This document shows, one piece after another, positions 35,342 to 48,600 of a DNA stretch of 64,000 nucleotides (position 1 is the first letter of the stretch; every line of letters starts with the position of its first letter). Source of the stretch: Cyclina sinensis (lineage: Eukaryota; Mollusca; Bivalvia; Venerida; Veneridae); NCBI GenBank assembly GCA_012932295.1, contig JAAONU010000016.1, positions 32,592,647 to 32,656,646 of the forward strand, read 5' to 3'. The translations under genes and the position numbers were made by a program. A model generated the notes under the pieces. It made no database searches, was not told the origin of the DNA, and saw only the letters and a list, made by a program, of their open reading frames with translations.

Positions 35342-35442
35342 TCAGTCCAGATCGCTCGTCTCAAGGATTTTATTTAATAGTGATATCAACTGTATACTGT
35401 CTCTTGTATCTTGTCCACATTTCTCATTAAACGAGCACGCAC
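35342..35442 (-). CDS. Conopressin/neurophysin precursor, exon 3 with stop
   Basis: On the minus strand the acceptor AATTTCTGTTTCACAG is followed by GT-GCG-TGC. With the A left over from exon 2 it reads S-ACSFNEKCGQDTRDSIQLIS, then LLNKILETSDLD and TGA (35344-35342). It supplies cysteines 13 and 14 of the neurophysin domain and a C-terminal amphipathic tail. The tail resembles the DLIQLIHKLLK ending I recall for the Lymnaea conopressin precursor. Total precursor: 51+68+33 residues. Confidence 0.9.
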
Positions 35443-35705
35443 CTGTGAAACAGAAATTCGTTATTAGTTGTAAAACGTAAAATATAAAAAAAACAACAAT
35501 AAAATACAATGTCTAATTATGTTCAGAGACATGTGTTGAGAGTAGCAGAGGTTGATCATTTTTCGGTCCGTCACGCAAATACACATGACTCTGGATTTAC
35601 TATAACACTTTTGCCCCAAAACTTAAGTTAAAAGAAAATAAGTTTGCGATATGATATCTTATTGCCACCCAATGATATAATGGTCGTATACAGTAATGTT
35701 CTGAG

Positions 35706-35872
35706 TGATAAAAAGTCACGTTTGTGTAAACAGATACATAAAAAGTCACGTTCGTGTAAATAGATACCTAAAAAGTCACGTTCGTTTAAATAGATACCTA
35801 AAAAGTCACGTTTGTTTAAATAAATACCTAAAAAGTCACGTTCGTGTTAATAGATACCAAAAAAGTCACGAT
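35706..35872. repeat. 30-bp tandem repeat, 6 units
   Basis: Units of AGATACCTAAAAAGTCACGT + TCGTGTAAAT, six in a row with few substitutions. It lies in intron 2 of the conopressin gene. The plus strand is open (SHVRVNRYLK repeats) because the unit is exactly ten codons; no gene implied. Confidence 0.92.
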
Positions 35873-37422
35873 AATTATACATTTTTGTTTTCATATTAAA
35901 GAACAAATGTGGACGTTTATTTGATGTTATACTTTATGAAGGTTCAAATGTCTTTGTAGGCGTTTCTGCACGTAACCAATCATGTGTCGCTGTCTTAGAA
36001 CTTGTTTTATTTCTGCTATAAACACATATTTAGCCATGCCTTACAAAGGCACAAAAGCTTATTTGAAATCTTTAGAGCAATTTAAAGCATTAACTGCTGA
36101 CATCTACGTAAACACTTTAGGTAATCAGTTAGATAGGCGTGTAGATTTCATAGAGATTTGGTCAATATCGGATGCACTTACACGATCAATTCTGACGTTT
36201 TAGTTTTTCTGCGTGTCAGATACGAAGAGGAGACAGTCGATATTATCTGGTGGTGTTTTTACAGTTATTAAAATCAAAGCCCTTTAAGTTAAAAATAATC
36301 CGGTCCAAAGAGACATAAGGAAGTGTAAGTTTGGAACTGTTCATTGTGGCAAAAAAGTCAAAAAAGATGACCAAGAGTCATATTTAGAAGCACATGTAAT
36401 AACTTAAGAAAAAAAAAAGAATCTTGTTGGTTATTAAGAAACAGTCAGTATTAAATATCACGTCAAATAACAGCATCGTGATTTGAAATAACTTCTGAAG
36501 ACATTAAGTTTTATATTATGCGTTCAAATACCGAAAACGTGTTCAAGCAATGGTCAATTTAATAACAGACATTCTGTAAAACGTCAAAGTGGTTTCAAGC
36601 ATTGTTTTATTTCTGCAGTATTCTCTTGCACATGTCAAAATTTTTACTTTGAAATAAATGTGTCATACGAACTGTTTAACGACCAGCTTTTTGACATTTT
36701 CAAACACAAAATGTGTTGTAATAAAAATAAATATTCAATCTTTTGTATTCAGAAGTGCTGTAATACAGTCCTTTCTGAATATTAAATGGGAGAAAAGGCA
36801 TTTAAAATTTACATATGCAAACACCTATCACTAAATATGACACTTTCCATTTTCATTTGCACATAATCTGAGGTCAAGCATGATTGATTACCCGTTTTCT
36901 CTCCTTTAATTTTCTTCAACAAAAATGTCTCAATACCAGAACTCTAAGATAAAATATAACTCATGCTTCATAAATCTGACTTGACCACATTACTGAATTA
37001 AAGCAGCAGTATAGGACAAATGTTATGACTGACTTCTTGGTCATTTGTTAAATGTCATGTCAAATTCCACTTACTTTACAAGAAATTTCTTCTTTTTTCC
37101 CCCTTTTATGTGTAATATCTTTTTACAGCATTTCAAGTCATACGTAGCTATCAACCCACCAAAAAAATCTAACCACAAGAAATTGCCAATTTTTTCTAAC
37201 AGTCAGGTTTTCGTGGGTCCGAGCCTATGAATCTCAATTAAAAAAAAGCTACAGACATTAGGTTTCACAGCGATTTAAACACGAGGGTTTAGCTTTAGAT
37301 CTCAAAATATATCCGGCTGCGTTGACCATACTATACGAACTCTAGAATTCGTAAAATTTAATTAAATGATTGAAATGACAGAGTGCACTGATTAATGAAA
37401 AAGATCAGTGAAACAAACTCAC

Positions 37423-37627
37423 TAGAATCGCAGCATACGCCATCAGAAACACAGTAACCTTGACCTCTTGTCCCGCATGGTTCCCCGCTTATTTCACAAG
37501 CAATAGTACGTTCGTTTTCTTTGAGACAAATCTGTGATTCCTTGGTACCAAAATAACAGCCGAAAGGTCCGCAGCAAATGTTAGGACCGACACACTGACC
37601 TGTACTAGCCGGTCCGCAGGACATGCA
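37423..37627 (-). CDS. Conopressin/neurophysin precursor, exon 2 (neurophysin core)
   Basis: Acceptor TTTGTACTTACAG, donor GTGAGT, 205 bp. It encodes CMSCGPASTGQCVGPNICCG and continues through PFGCYFGTKE to CVSDGVCCDS. Twelve of the fourteen neurophysin cysteines are here in the family spacing (C-x2-C, ICCG, GCYFGT, CEISGEPC, GVCC). Neurophysin binds the nonapeptide during packaging into secretory granules and release. Entry is in phase 0 from exon 1 and exit is in phase 1, the intron arrangement I recall for vertebrate and Lymnaea genes. The frame stays open past the donor for about 20 codons. Confidence 0.95.
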
Positions 37628-38152
37628 CTGTAAGTACAAATTGTAATGTTTTATGAATACACTGATCTTTGCAAACATCACTTGTGAGATGCTAGTTCAC
37701 AATTATAAAAGTTGAAAACTCCTTAACAGATTTTAGATTATCGTGTTTGAGGTTACTTCAATGTTAGTCTTGTATAAACTATACATAGAGAAGTACCGCT
37801 ATTAAAATCACTTTAATTATTTAAAAATTACTCGAAAACAACGATATTAAAGACCCCAAGTCTAAAATATTGAAACATATTAAGATCTGCTTTTAACACC
37901 GATTTATTATACGGCCATTTTGGGGGCTGGTCTTATTACCGGAACTTCACTGTAAATGTATTTCAAACATGCTTTCTTAGACTTTTTAATAGTAAAATTG
38001 ATAATTTCCTCTTTTTATTTAACTATCTTTTTTTTGGCAAATTACATTTTAAAGATTAATTTACTTTTCTCGGAGAGAAACAGACTCTCGTTGGTTTAAG
38101 CACAGAATTTTCTATTTCACATTTTAACCTAGCCGAAAATACAAACACACCC

Positions 38153-39008
38153 TTAAAGGGCAGGTGTAAAACCCGGAAAAGTCCCGGAAAACCCGGAAAA
38201 CAAGATCGATTTTCCGGAAAACATTTCTGACGTTCTAATTAAAAAAATAACAAAGATAAATGACTGAAAATACTATATATGTTTTATTTACCCTTCAATA
38301 ACAAACATTTGTAAAAATAAGCCTGATTTAATGATGTAAAGTAAGTTTAATTTGATAAAAAATATCCCGATTCTACGGAAAACCCAGGGAAAAAAACTTG
38401 ATTTTCCGGAAATAATGTTAGATGCTCTAAGTAAATATTTAGTAAAGATAGATTAAAGAAAATACTATATATGTTTAAACTGCCTTTCAATATCAATCAT
38501 TTGTGAAAATAAGCTTGATTTAAAGACGTGAAGTAAGTTTAATTTGATAAAGAAATAGCCGATTCTACAGAAAAACCGGGAAGAAATTATTAGTTTAAAT
38601 TTCCTTTTAATAAACTAATAAACTTTATAACTTAAATTTACCGAAAGCAAATATAATTATTTACATATATGTAAAAGCTGAGAGTCTTTAGTTAATAATA
38701 ATACAATTTTTATTATTCCGGCTTACGTATTTAAGAATTTATAGTCCTTTCAAAGATTTCCGGGTTTTCCTGTACGGCCGTATTTTACGGCAACGGTAAT
38801 GCTATATTCAGGAGCTCTATAACTTAAATTCCCTGCAAGCAAATATAATTATTTACAAATATGTAAAAGCTGAGAGTCTTTAGTTTATATAGATACGAAA
38901 TGTATGACTCTAGCACACGTTTTGAGGCACTTACAGCCTTTTCCATGATTTCCGGAAAATCGCTTTATTTTTTCCGGGTTTTCCGGGTTTTACACTTCGC
39001 CCCCTTAA
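38153..39008. mobile_element. 855-bp TTAA-flanked inverted-repeat element
   Basis: The left end reads TTAAAGGGCAGGTGTAAAAC then CCGGAAAA. The right end, reversed, reads TTAAGGGGGCGAAGTGTAAA then ACCCGGAAAACCCGG. TTAA bounds both ends. Inside, a segment of about 185 bp is repeated in tandem (38270 and 38450 areas share ACTATATATGTTT...AAGTAAGTTTAATTTGATAA), and GCTGAGAGTCTTTAGTT occurs twice about 190 bp apart. It sits in conopressin intron 1. Confidence 0.8.
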
Positions 39009-41620
39009 ATACTAGAGCACTAATTGTAAACAATGTTAATGTGGTTTAGATGTATCTGGTTTAGATTCTGACATACTTGAAATATTTTACTGAAATTATC
39101 AATATATAATACGTAATTTTCATCTAACGAAATGTAAAGCTGTCAACGGTGGGAAAAAAACATGCTTAAGGCAAAAAATACTTCCGGCAAGACGCTAGCG
39201 CATGTGTACAAAACCACCTTCAGCTATGCAAATGACATCGATTTGGCGTTGGGAAAACGTCTATTATTTGGTCAACGAAAACGAGTTATTTAGCAGTACT
39301 TAACCCCAAATTAATTCTTCCACACAAGCAAATTTTGCAGAGTTTTTCTGTTACAGGACAAATTGGTTGTTTCAGAACGACTAAGTTGCAAAGATTTCAG
39401 GCATTCACAAAATATAGTAACAATACTGGGTTGTGACAATTAAGCACGCTTTTAAGAATTAGATAATATCAATAACTAAACTTGTGTTTTGTGTTGTTTT
39501 CAAAGTGTAATACTACCTTTTAAAATAGCTTTTGATTTCAAATATTTATAATCTTCTTGTGAAAAAAGACAATGCCTTTGTACAGTTTATTGAATTCCTA
39601 CAGTAAATCTATGGAACATGCATTCAGTTACGGGTATTAACTTAGCGCTCGTGTTTTAAGTTGGACTGCTTTATTTTCAACTGTCTTTTAGAGAGAACTG
39701 AAATTTATGATTCCCAGTAGATTTGATAAGAACACGCATGCATTGGCAATTATTTCACAGATTTTCTTACTATTATAGTATCTAACATGATGTTTAGTTG
39801 ATGTAACTTTTCAGACATTCTGTGGCCAACTGTTCATGTCTAAATATTCATGGAATCATAGAATTATCATTTATTGACAAACAGACATTAGTCATGTATT
39901 GATGAATATTTAGGCTTTTTTATTTTTTCGGTTTGATTATATTCTATATTTGATTTTTTAAAACTTTAAGTGTAGGGTTTAGTTTATATATTAGAAGTTT
40001 TAACGAATTAAGTGTATAAGAGAGTGTCGGCGACCACAGTTCTTAATTTGTTAAAACTTATAACCGACTTATAGTTCACTCCGCCCAATTTCGTGCGGCC
40101 CTCTTCATGTTTGCCAAAAACCGTCATAGAATTATTACCGATATGGGATGATTCGTTCAGAAGACGTGCCGCTTTTACTATCTTTTAGAAACAGCTAATT
40201 CGCCGATTTAATGGAGTCACTTAATGAACTAAATGGATTTTGCGCATAATGCTCAAATACATGGATAAATGGCCTAACAATCTCTATATGCTGATTGGCT
40301 GTTAGGCACAGGGTGAAGTGGTGTGAACTATAATTGTACGGAACCATCTGTTAATAATTAAACCATAAATCATATATATATACAGAGAGATATAGAGATA
40401 GACGATAATCATTAAAATCAGGCATGTGAATACTAGGGGGAATTTTAGCTTTCTCTATGGTCTGTTACCGTCGCGACAGTATTTGTCAAATAACAGAGAA
40501 CCGAATAAAACACAATTCCCAAGGGAAGGACGAGGTTCGTAGCCAGCAACAACATTGAAATAACATTCATTGATTTATTTTGCAAACCGATTACGCCTAT
40601 AAAAATTGGATTAATCGGTGTCAGTAAGTGGAACTTAAAACTGTAAATTAGTTTAACAACAATATGTCAATGTGAATCACGCTTCATTTACCGGTCCTCA
40701 AATGTAGAAAAGTAATTAATCATCACCTGGAAACATTGCCTAGTTTGCGCAAACTTGTCTTGTATAAGAATAGAAATGGTCCTTAAAATGACCACGTACA
40801 ACTGAGAATACAGTGTACAGCACAGCGAACTACACCTTGTGAAATCATGTAACATTCAGGAAAAGTGAAGAAACAAACTACAAAGAATATCTAAATTCTC
40901 GAGACAAAGAATTAAACAAGAAACTTTAAAAAGTAAACTGTAAAATTCTAAAATTACCATAGTTTATTTTTTGATATCCTCAAACTTAAAGTGGTAATAT
41001 TATAATTAATACAGTTTTTTTTTCTAGAGAAATCTTATTTAAAGCTATGTCAGAAACATGAAATTTCAAGTCTTAAATCAAAACACTATAACAAAATGCC
41101 AATTTAAGCTCAGTCTAACACATCTGTCTGTATATTTTCGAGTATTAGTCACTATTCCTTTAGTAGTACATAGCATTTAACTAGGTTGTTGGAATCTTGA
41201 TTAATTTGTACTTTAGATCGCAAAAAAAAAAATAATCGTGGACGTGTTTAAATGTACGCTTTTCTATTCCTACATTAAAACGTGACTGCAAGTTAGGTCA
41301 TATATTAGTGTTTTATACAGAACCACCCTCGCTTGCAATGGAGAGCTCTTGAAGTTCGTGTTCTTTCAATGTAAAAATAACATTGAATATTTGTTATATA
41401 GCAAAGATTATTGCTATTTCGTTATGCTTCTTCATTTGGTTACATGTACTTTATTGTAAACTTTTCAATACATGACCATATTGCGTGATCTCATAGCTCA
41501 AACTAGGAGAATACATTGAATGTGTTTTAAATAAAAAGTCGGCATATCTAAGAAAATATTTAGAACAAGTCAGCATAATATCTAACAATGATGTAGATAA
41601 AACAGAAACACGAACATTAG
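39009..41620. other. Conopressin intron 1, non-repetitive part
   Basis: No exon, tRNA or repeat recognised on either strand. AT-rich. Confidence 0.35.
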
Positions 41621-41624
41621 TGTT

Positions 41625-43548
41625 ATGAAAAATAGCATACCATTTGCTACCTGATCATAAGTGTCAAAAAACTAGCGTACCATTTGTTCTAATAAAAATA
41701 GCGTACCACTTGCTCACTGAACATTAGTGTCAAAAATAGCGTACCAGTTGCACTTTGAACATTAGTGTTAAAAAATAGCGTACCAGTTGCACTCTGAACA
41801 TTAGTGTTAGAAAAATAGCGTATCATTTGCTCACTGAACATTAGTGTCAAAAATAGCGTACCAGTTGCACTCTGAACATTAGTGTCAAAAAAGCGTACCA
41901 GTTGCTTTCTGAACATAAGTGTCAAAAACAGCGTACTAGTTGCACTCTGAACATTAGTGTCAAAAAAAGCGTACCAGTTGCACTCTGAACATTAGTGTTA
42001 AATAATAGAGTATCATTTGATTACTGAACATTAGTGTCAAAAATAGCGTACCAGTTGCACTCTGAACATTAGTGTCAAAAATAGCGTACCAGTTGCACTC
42101 TGAACATAAGTGTTAAAAAATAGCGTACCATTTGCTCACTGAACATTATTGTTAAAAAATAGAGTATCATTTGCTGCCTGAACATAAGTGCTAAAAACAA
42201 TAGCGTACCATTTATCCCTGAACATTAGTGTTAAAAAACAGCGTTTCACTTGCTCACTGAACAAAAGTGTTATAAAAAACAGCGAACCATTTGCTACCTG
42301 AACATTAGTGTCAAAATTAGCGTACCACTTGCACACTGAACATTAGCGTCAAAAATAGCGTACCACTTGCTCACTGAACATTAGTGTTATAAAAAAAGAG
42401 CGTACCATTTGCTCACTGAACATAAGTATTATAAAAAATAGCGTACCACTTGCTTCCTGAACATAAGTGTTAAAAAAATAACGTTCCACTTGCTCACTGA
42501 ACATTAGTGGTATAAAAAATAGCGTACCACTTGCTCACTGAACATTAGTGTCAAAAAAAGCGTACCACTTGCTCACTGAACATTAGTGTTAAAAAAAATA
42601 GCGTACCACTTGCTCACTGAAAATAATTGTTTTTAAAAAAAGTATTCCACTTGCTCACTGAACATGATCGGTATAAAAAATAGCGTACCATTTGCTCACT
42701 GAGCATTAGTGTTATATATAGTGCACCATTTGCTACCTGAACATTAGAGCAAAAATAGCGTACCACTTGCTGACTGAACATTAGTGTCAAAAAAAGCGTA
42801 CATTTGCTCACTGAACATTAGTGTCAAAAATAGCCTACCACTTGCTCACTGAGCATTAGTGTCAAAAAATGCGTACAACTTTCTCACTGAACATTAGTTT
42901 TTAAAAAATAGCGTATCACTTGCTAACTGGACATTAGTGTCAAAAATAGCGTATCACTTACTCACTGAACATTTGTGTCAAAAATAGCGTATCACTTGCT
43001 CAATGAACATTTGTGTTATAAAAAAAGAGTGTACCCCTTGCTCACTGAACATAAGTGTCAAAAATAGCGTACCACTTGCTCACTGAACATTAGTGTTATA
43101 AAAAATAGCGTACCACTTGCTCACTGATCATTAGTGTTATAAAAAATAGCGTACCACTTGCTCCCTGAACATTTGTGATATTAGAAATAGCGTACCACTT
43201 GCTGACTGAACATTAATGTCAAAAATTCTTACCACTTGCTCACTGAACATTAGTGTCAAAAATAGCGTACGACTTGCTCACAGAATATTAGTGTCAAAAG
43301 TAGTGTACCACTTGCTCACTGAACATTAGTGTCAAAAGTAGCGTACCACTTGCTCACAGAATATTAGTGTCAAAAATAGCGTACCACTTGCTCACTGAAC
43401 ATTAGTGTCAAAAATAGCGTACGACTTGCTCACGGAATATTAGTGTCAAAAGTAGCGTACCACTTGCTCACTGAACATTAGTGTCAAAACTGCCTACCAC
43501 TTGTCACAGAATATTAGTGTCAAAAATAGTGTACCACTTGTTCACAGG
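41625..43548. repeat. About 39-bp satellite, about 50 units
   Basis: Units of the form TAGCGTACCACTTGCTCACT followed by GAACATTAGTGTCAAAAA, repeated with length variation in the A-run from 41625 to 43548. The dominant variants are TTGCACTCTGAACATT on the left half and TTGCTCACTGAACATT on the right half. Some units carry GTTATAAAAAA in place of GTCAAAAA. It lies within conopressin intron 1. Open minus-strand frames here are artefacts. Confidence 0.95.
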
Positions 43549-44214
43549 TCATACATGCTCAGTTCAAGAGACAAAGTGTCTTTGTGCTAAAGTACTTCAG
43601 TACTTCGTCTCTAGTATCACGACACGAAACAATAGTAAAAATGATTTTTTTACAAAGAAAATGTTATAATTTCTCGAGTGAGTATAAAACCTACAACCTC
43701 TCTGTTGACTATAGGGTCACCACTATCAAACTTTGCCGGCATTTCTGCATACTTTCCATGTTTTTAAGGAGCAAGATGAACGCCAACATTTCAACAACAA
43801 AAAACACCAAGAAACAAAGAAAAAGTAGGATGTTTATAAATACAATCTTAACATTTAAATTTTCGTAAGTGTACATTAACGAGATACTATTTCTAGACTT
43901 ATCTCGAAATAAACCAATGTTAACTTGAGCAGGTTTATTGTTTCTTCGTCCTAAGAACCTTTTATCTCATTAAGGAACACAGATAGGTGTTAAGTAATAC
44001 ATATGTTGGTAAGAAAATGTACAGACAGATCCATTCTACATATAACTAATAACAGCAACTGACGTCGTCATCACTGATTCCAAATAAGGTTTCAAATAAG
44101 TGTTTTCAAGGTATAAAGAATTGTTCTTTGCTCAATTTTATCTTGATCTTAATATGCTTTATATTTCTTGGTGTTCTTGGTTTCTTATATAGGAAAGAGG
44201 AATGCGGAAATCAA

Positions 44215-44292
44215 ATTCCGCTCTTGGAATTCGAGCCCGCCACCTCCGTATCCCTTACACCACAGCCCATTCTCGATACTAAGTCCGTGAGT
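44215..44292 (-). mobile_element. tRNA-like SINE head or tRNA pseudogene
   Basis: On the minus strand TGTGGTGTAAGGGATACGG (A-box-like) is followed about 10 bases later by GCGGGCTCGAATTCC (B-box-like, consensus GGTTCGANNCC). The spacing between boxes is too short for an intact tRNA and no cloverleaf closes. A decayed tRNA-derived SINE fragment is the likeliest reading. Confidence 0.4.
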
Positions 44293-44991
44293 CGTGTTGT
44301 GTCAGTTGTGTCAGTGGGACTGGTTATTTAAGACTTTGCATGTTTTCACAACCTTACAAGAATATTAGTGTTATGTTTATCCAACCAATAACAGCTTCAA
44401 AGGACAAAAAATAACAAACAAACACTCATTCAGTAAGGTAAACAAATTATTGAAGTAATGAGAAGATCAAAGAGTTAACGAAGTGGTTCTAAAAATCTGA
44501 ATACAGGCGCCATCTGTTCGCAAATTCAAAGAAATATTATCAACTGGTTCTGGTAGGAAAGCGAAAATAATTCGTTTGCTGCCATAATTGACAAACACGT
44601 GACATATTACTTTGTAGCTTTATGTAAGTGTGGGTGTCTAAATAATGATGTATTACGCTTGTTTGATTGGTAATGTTCCTTTTGGCAACTTGTGACTATT
44701 TTCTTTCTTTAGACATGTAACTAAGCTTTAACATAGTATGACGTATACTTTAATAACATTATTCCTAGAGATCGACAAAGGCAGCGATTACAAATTTATC
44801 AAATTCAAAATCTAAAAAACAAGACATAATTCCAAGTGAACGTACAATCTCGGAAAAGTAGATCATTTGTACTAACAGCACGTATGCATAAATTAATCAA
44901 TTTACTCATATTGTCTATCGAACAGGATTATGAATGTGATTTTCTTTCACCTGACTGGCTGAGAAGAAATATATTTAACTTCAAGAACCAA

Positions 44992-45145
44992 ACCTTGCTG
45001 GTAGTTCATTGTTTTCACTGATTCTTCAAACCTTGCTGGTAATTCATTGTTTTCACTGATTCTTCAAACCTTGCTGGTAATTTATTGTTTTCACTGATTC
45101 TTCAAACCTTGCTGGTAATTCATTGTTTTCACTGATTCTTCAAAA
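44992..45145. repeat. 38-bp tandem repeat, 4 units
   Basis: Four nearly exact units of CCTTGCTGGTAATTCATTGT + TTTCACTGATTCTTCAAA. Confidence 0.93.
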
Positions 45146-45328
45146 TATACCTTTTTGCACTCATAATTGTTTTCAAGTTACTACAGATCACAACTGTCCG
45201 TGAGTTCTTAACTATTGTAGACAGATATTCTGACACATTGAGAATGTTTGCCGGGAAATTGGTTTGTCAGATTTCAAGCCTGAACTTTTTAAGTATTGTA
45301 ACGAAAGAAGAAATATTTTGTTCTAAAC

Positions 45329-45688
45329 TTGCTCCTAAACGTCCTAAACAAAATCATTGATACTGCTAATTCTACCACTACTTTCTACACTCGAGGCAGC
45401 CACTTGAGACCAAGTGAATTCTACAGGCGTACATGGAGAGAGGGTATTAAAACGATGTTTATTATCAGAGAGCAATTACGCTCTAAAGCAATCAGTTTGT
45501 TTGCTAATAAACCCTGTTCAAATGCCATACTTGTAATTGACTTATTGCGTCAAGAAGAACTAACAAATCGACACAACCAACGCGTCCTTCAGGAGTTTTT
45601 CGGGACATTGGGTGATCTTGTATGTGACTTCTCGACGACTAAGAGAAAAAAAAACACAAAAGCGTTTCTCCATTGTTTAAGTTCTTGA
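45329..45688 (+). CDS. Unrecognised 119-codon open frame
   Basis: The longest non-repetitive plus-strand open frame in the window. It reads RGSHLRPSEFYRRTWREGIK, then EQLRSKAISLFANKPCSNAI and LVIDLLRQEELTNRHNQRVL. It is hydrophilic, with a helical-looking second half. Base composition is nearer to coding than its surroundings. The first residue is a TTG, so if real this is an internal exon or a fragment of a transposon-encoded protein. It lies in conopressin intron 1 on the opposite strand. I do not recognise it. Confidence 0.2.
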   Translation: MLLNVLNKIIDTANSTTTFYTRGSHLRPSEFYRRTWREGIKTMFIIREQLRSKAISLFANKPCSNAILVIDLLRQEELTNRHNQRVLQEFFGTLGDLVCDFSTTKRKKNTKAFLHCLSS

Positions 45689-48600
45689 CAGTAGCACAGC
45701 CGACTTATTAATGTTTTGATAATTGTGTAGAAAGGAGAAGGACAGACTGGGCAAATGGATGGTGATAAGAACAAGTCATTAAATTGTAGTTATTTTGCAA
45801 AAGAAATATCAATATCATTTGTTATTGTATGCGACGCCAATGGTCCTAAAATCTGTATATGGCAGTCATATGGCCATTCGACTTTTTTGCTATTTTTTTC
45901 CAACTGTAAAAACGGCTAATTTGCTTATTAATAATTTCAATGTTATCAAACATTTAAGTTTTAGAAAAGAAACTTTTTTCTTTCTTCAAAAGAAACATTT
46001 ATTGCCTCCCAAGAATAACACTGAAAGATTAAATGGCAATCTTGTTTGTTTACTATTTCATTGTTTAACTTTCGGACTAGTCAGTTGCTTCGCGGAGGAA
46101 TATTACCATATGGTGTGTTCTTCGCCTTGAGTATTATTGCAGCGTCTGTATCTTTATTGCATTTGAGATTTTTTTTCGAACTTATTATATTTGTATAATC
46201 ATAGTAGCTTCAAGTTATTGTTAATCGTCGATTAAATGACAAAATACTGATTAAAAGTGCATTAAAAAACAACAACAACAAAAATAAACAGATAAACATT
46301 AACTACAATTAGTTCATCTACTCTTAACATGTCATTAACATGACTCCATATACAGTAAAAAATCGCTACTTATATAATTTCGAAATCACGAGAAATCTGC
46401 TCTTAAATACGCAGAGTTTAATATTTATCACTTTTAGAGAACAAAAGTTTAAAATTTAGTTATTCGAGATTTAAACTAAGGATCTTTGTAAGCACAGCTT
46501 GAAACGTTGTCTCTAAGACAGATTAGTTATTACGACCACTTTTAGACTGGTGTTATAAGCAGAACTTTAATGTATAAAGTGAGTTAAAGAAATAATAACC
46601 TAAGCATTCATGAATTCATAATTGCCTCTTTCAAGAATTAGTTTCTACATTTTTACAAAATGACGTCTTTTATTATATATTAATGACGTCACGAGCAGTG
46701 TTAACGCATCATATTAATAGAGAAAAAAATTGTGAAATGAGTAATAAATGGCTTACAGTTTCTAGACAGCATAAGAGGGTCCTAGTTATATTATAAATCA
46801 TGTTTTATTATACCGCAGGACTATTACTGCATGCGTTTTTTGTTTGTAAATATGCATAATCCTGTTTCGGAAAAGTGCGTTCACCTGATTGCCTGGCAAC
46901 CGAATAATTATTTCAAGTTTAATCTGTTTTATTACTTTCGGTATTTGTATCCATGGGTTTAGCCAATATTGATGACATAGCCATGAGCTAATCATAACAT
47001 TATTGAGTGCAGCTCTTGTATTTCTTATGGTCACGCCGATGTTTAAAGCATAAAAATATATACAAAAAAGCATTTGACTAAAATGAATTTCATTTTTAAA
47101 CTCTTTCCATTCATATTTTATCAATAAACAAAATAGAAGCTCATCATTGCCCACCCAAAATCTGTTGCATCTCAGGAGCACCCTCAATTTAATTGCGATT
47201 ATTTTTAAACTTGAGAAGCAAATTTTAACAATTATATAAAGTAGATGATATTATCAGAAGTCTTGTCATAAATTGCTGTCATTTCTCTCTTTTTTTTTAA
47301 ATAATCGAAAGTGTAGGTGGATGAAAGAAACTTGCAAATTACTGGTTAAAAAACTCCGCCGAACAATCTTGTAGAGACTCATATAACAAGGACAACCTTT
47401 CTTTCGAAGAGGCAAAAAATCTATTTTGTCATAAAAAGAAATCAGACCGACCCTCAGGCAAGCATGCTAATTAAACTAATCTTTTTTTCTGCCAAACTAT
47501 TTTGATACACGGTCAGAAAACGAATCATTTTTACGAAAGGCTAGTTTCGAAAACGCAGAAATATACAAAAGGATGTACCTTATGTTATTACATGTTTGGC
47601 TAGCAATTACCAAATGAACAATTCTTTTGGAAACTTCATTTCTTTAACAGACTCAGAAGCATTAACGTAAATGAAAATGATTTAAACTTATTCTCTGTAT
47701 TGTTTTAGCCGAAAGGGCTATACATGCACTGTGTTTATTCTTAACTCTTACTGTTCCAGCAGCAGATATTGTTAATCTAGATTCCGGTCAGGAAAGACCC
47801 TTGACAAAAGCAGAAACCGGTAAAAATGACTGTTAAAACAAGGAAAAATGGGTGCTAAATGTGATCAAAATGGCTGATTATATCCATTTCATGTTCAAAT
47901 AAAACATCCCAGAATCTCTTAAAACTTGAGATTAAGACATGTAAGAAGCGAAATCAAGTGATAGATTTCTGTTTCGTTCATTTCATGTTCATTTAACGTA
48001 ACAATTTATAACAATAAATGATAACAGCTGGATTAAATGCCAGAATCAGAATTATAGGTTGTGGTTTCATCTTCTTAGTAAAAGTACTTGTTGTAGTAAG
48101 GTTAAGAGTGTTTGCAGCTTCTCTACAAAATTTTCATATTATGAAAATAGAGCATGGGGGATAATTAAGTTAAAACCCGTATTAAAGGGAAAAAAAGAAT
48201 GATTCTGAATTTAACTAAAACTTAAAACTTTGATTCCAAGGTTAATCAAAACCTCTTGCATAGAACTTTTTCAGTACATTAACCTGTTGAATAAAAGACA
48301 GCAAAGTTTCGAGAGTCAATTTATAATTTAAACTGTTAAGTGGCAATGTGGTAGAAAGTACCTTGTGACAAAAGCAATATCAAGATCAGAACAAAGTAAC
48401 AGATACAAGGAACACGACAAACACGTTTTCCGGCCACCAGTATTCCCAAATGGTTTCTAACTGCTGACTGTATCAGAGCAATTAGCTTCTTTATTCATCA
48501 AATCAAGACGAGATTAAACCCCCACTTAGAGGCGCCTTGCCTTGTGTCTAAGATTTAAATCCTGTTAAATTTACTCAAGAAACTGGGGGGAAAATGTTGC

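Noticed and set aside
35705..35899. Plus-strand frame of SHVRVNRYLK repeats
   Set aside because: The repeat unit is exactly 30 bp, so any open phase stays open. It lies inside conopressin intron 2 and has no signal or domain.
41689..42811. Minus-strand frames in the satellite at 41.6-43.5 kb
   Set aside because: Units lack stops in some phases by chance; the peptide simply repeats the satellite.
46798..47187. 129-codon minus-strand frame
   Set aside because: No recognisable domain, AT-driven residue composition rich in I, N, K and F, no splice signals at sensible places. I judged it chance.
47711..47818. Possible exon reading AERAIHALCLFLTLTVPAAD between TTTTAG and GTAAAA
   Set aside because: Splice-like ends and a hydrophobic run are present, but there is no ATG, no partner exon and no known family.
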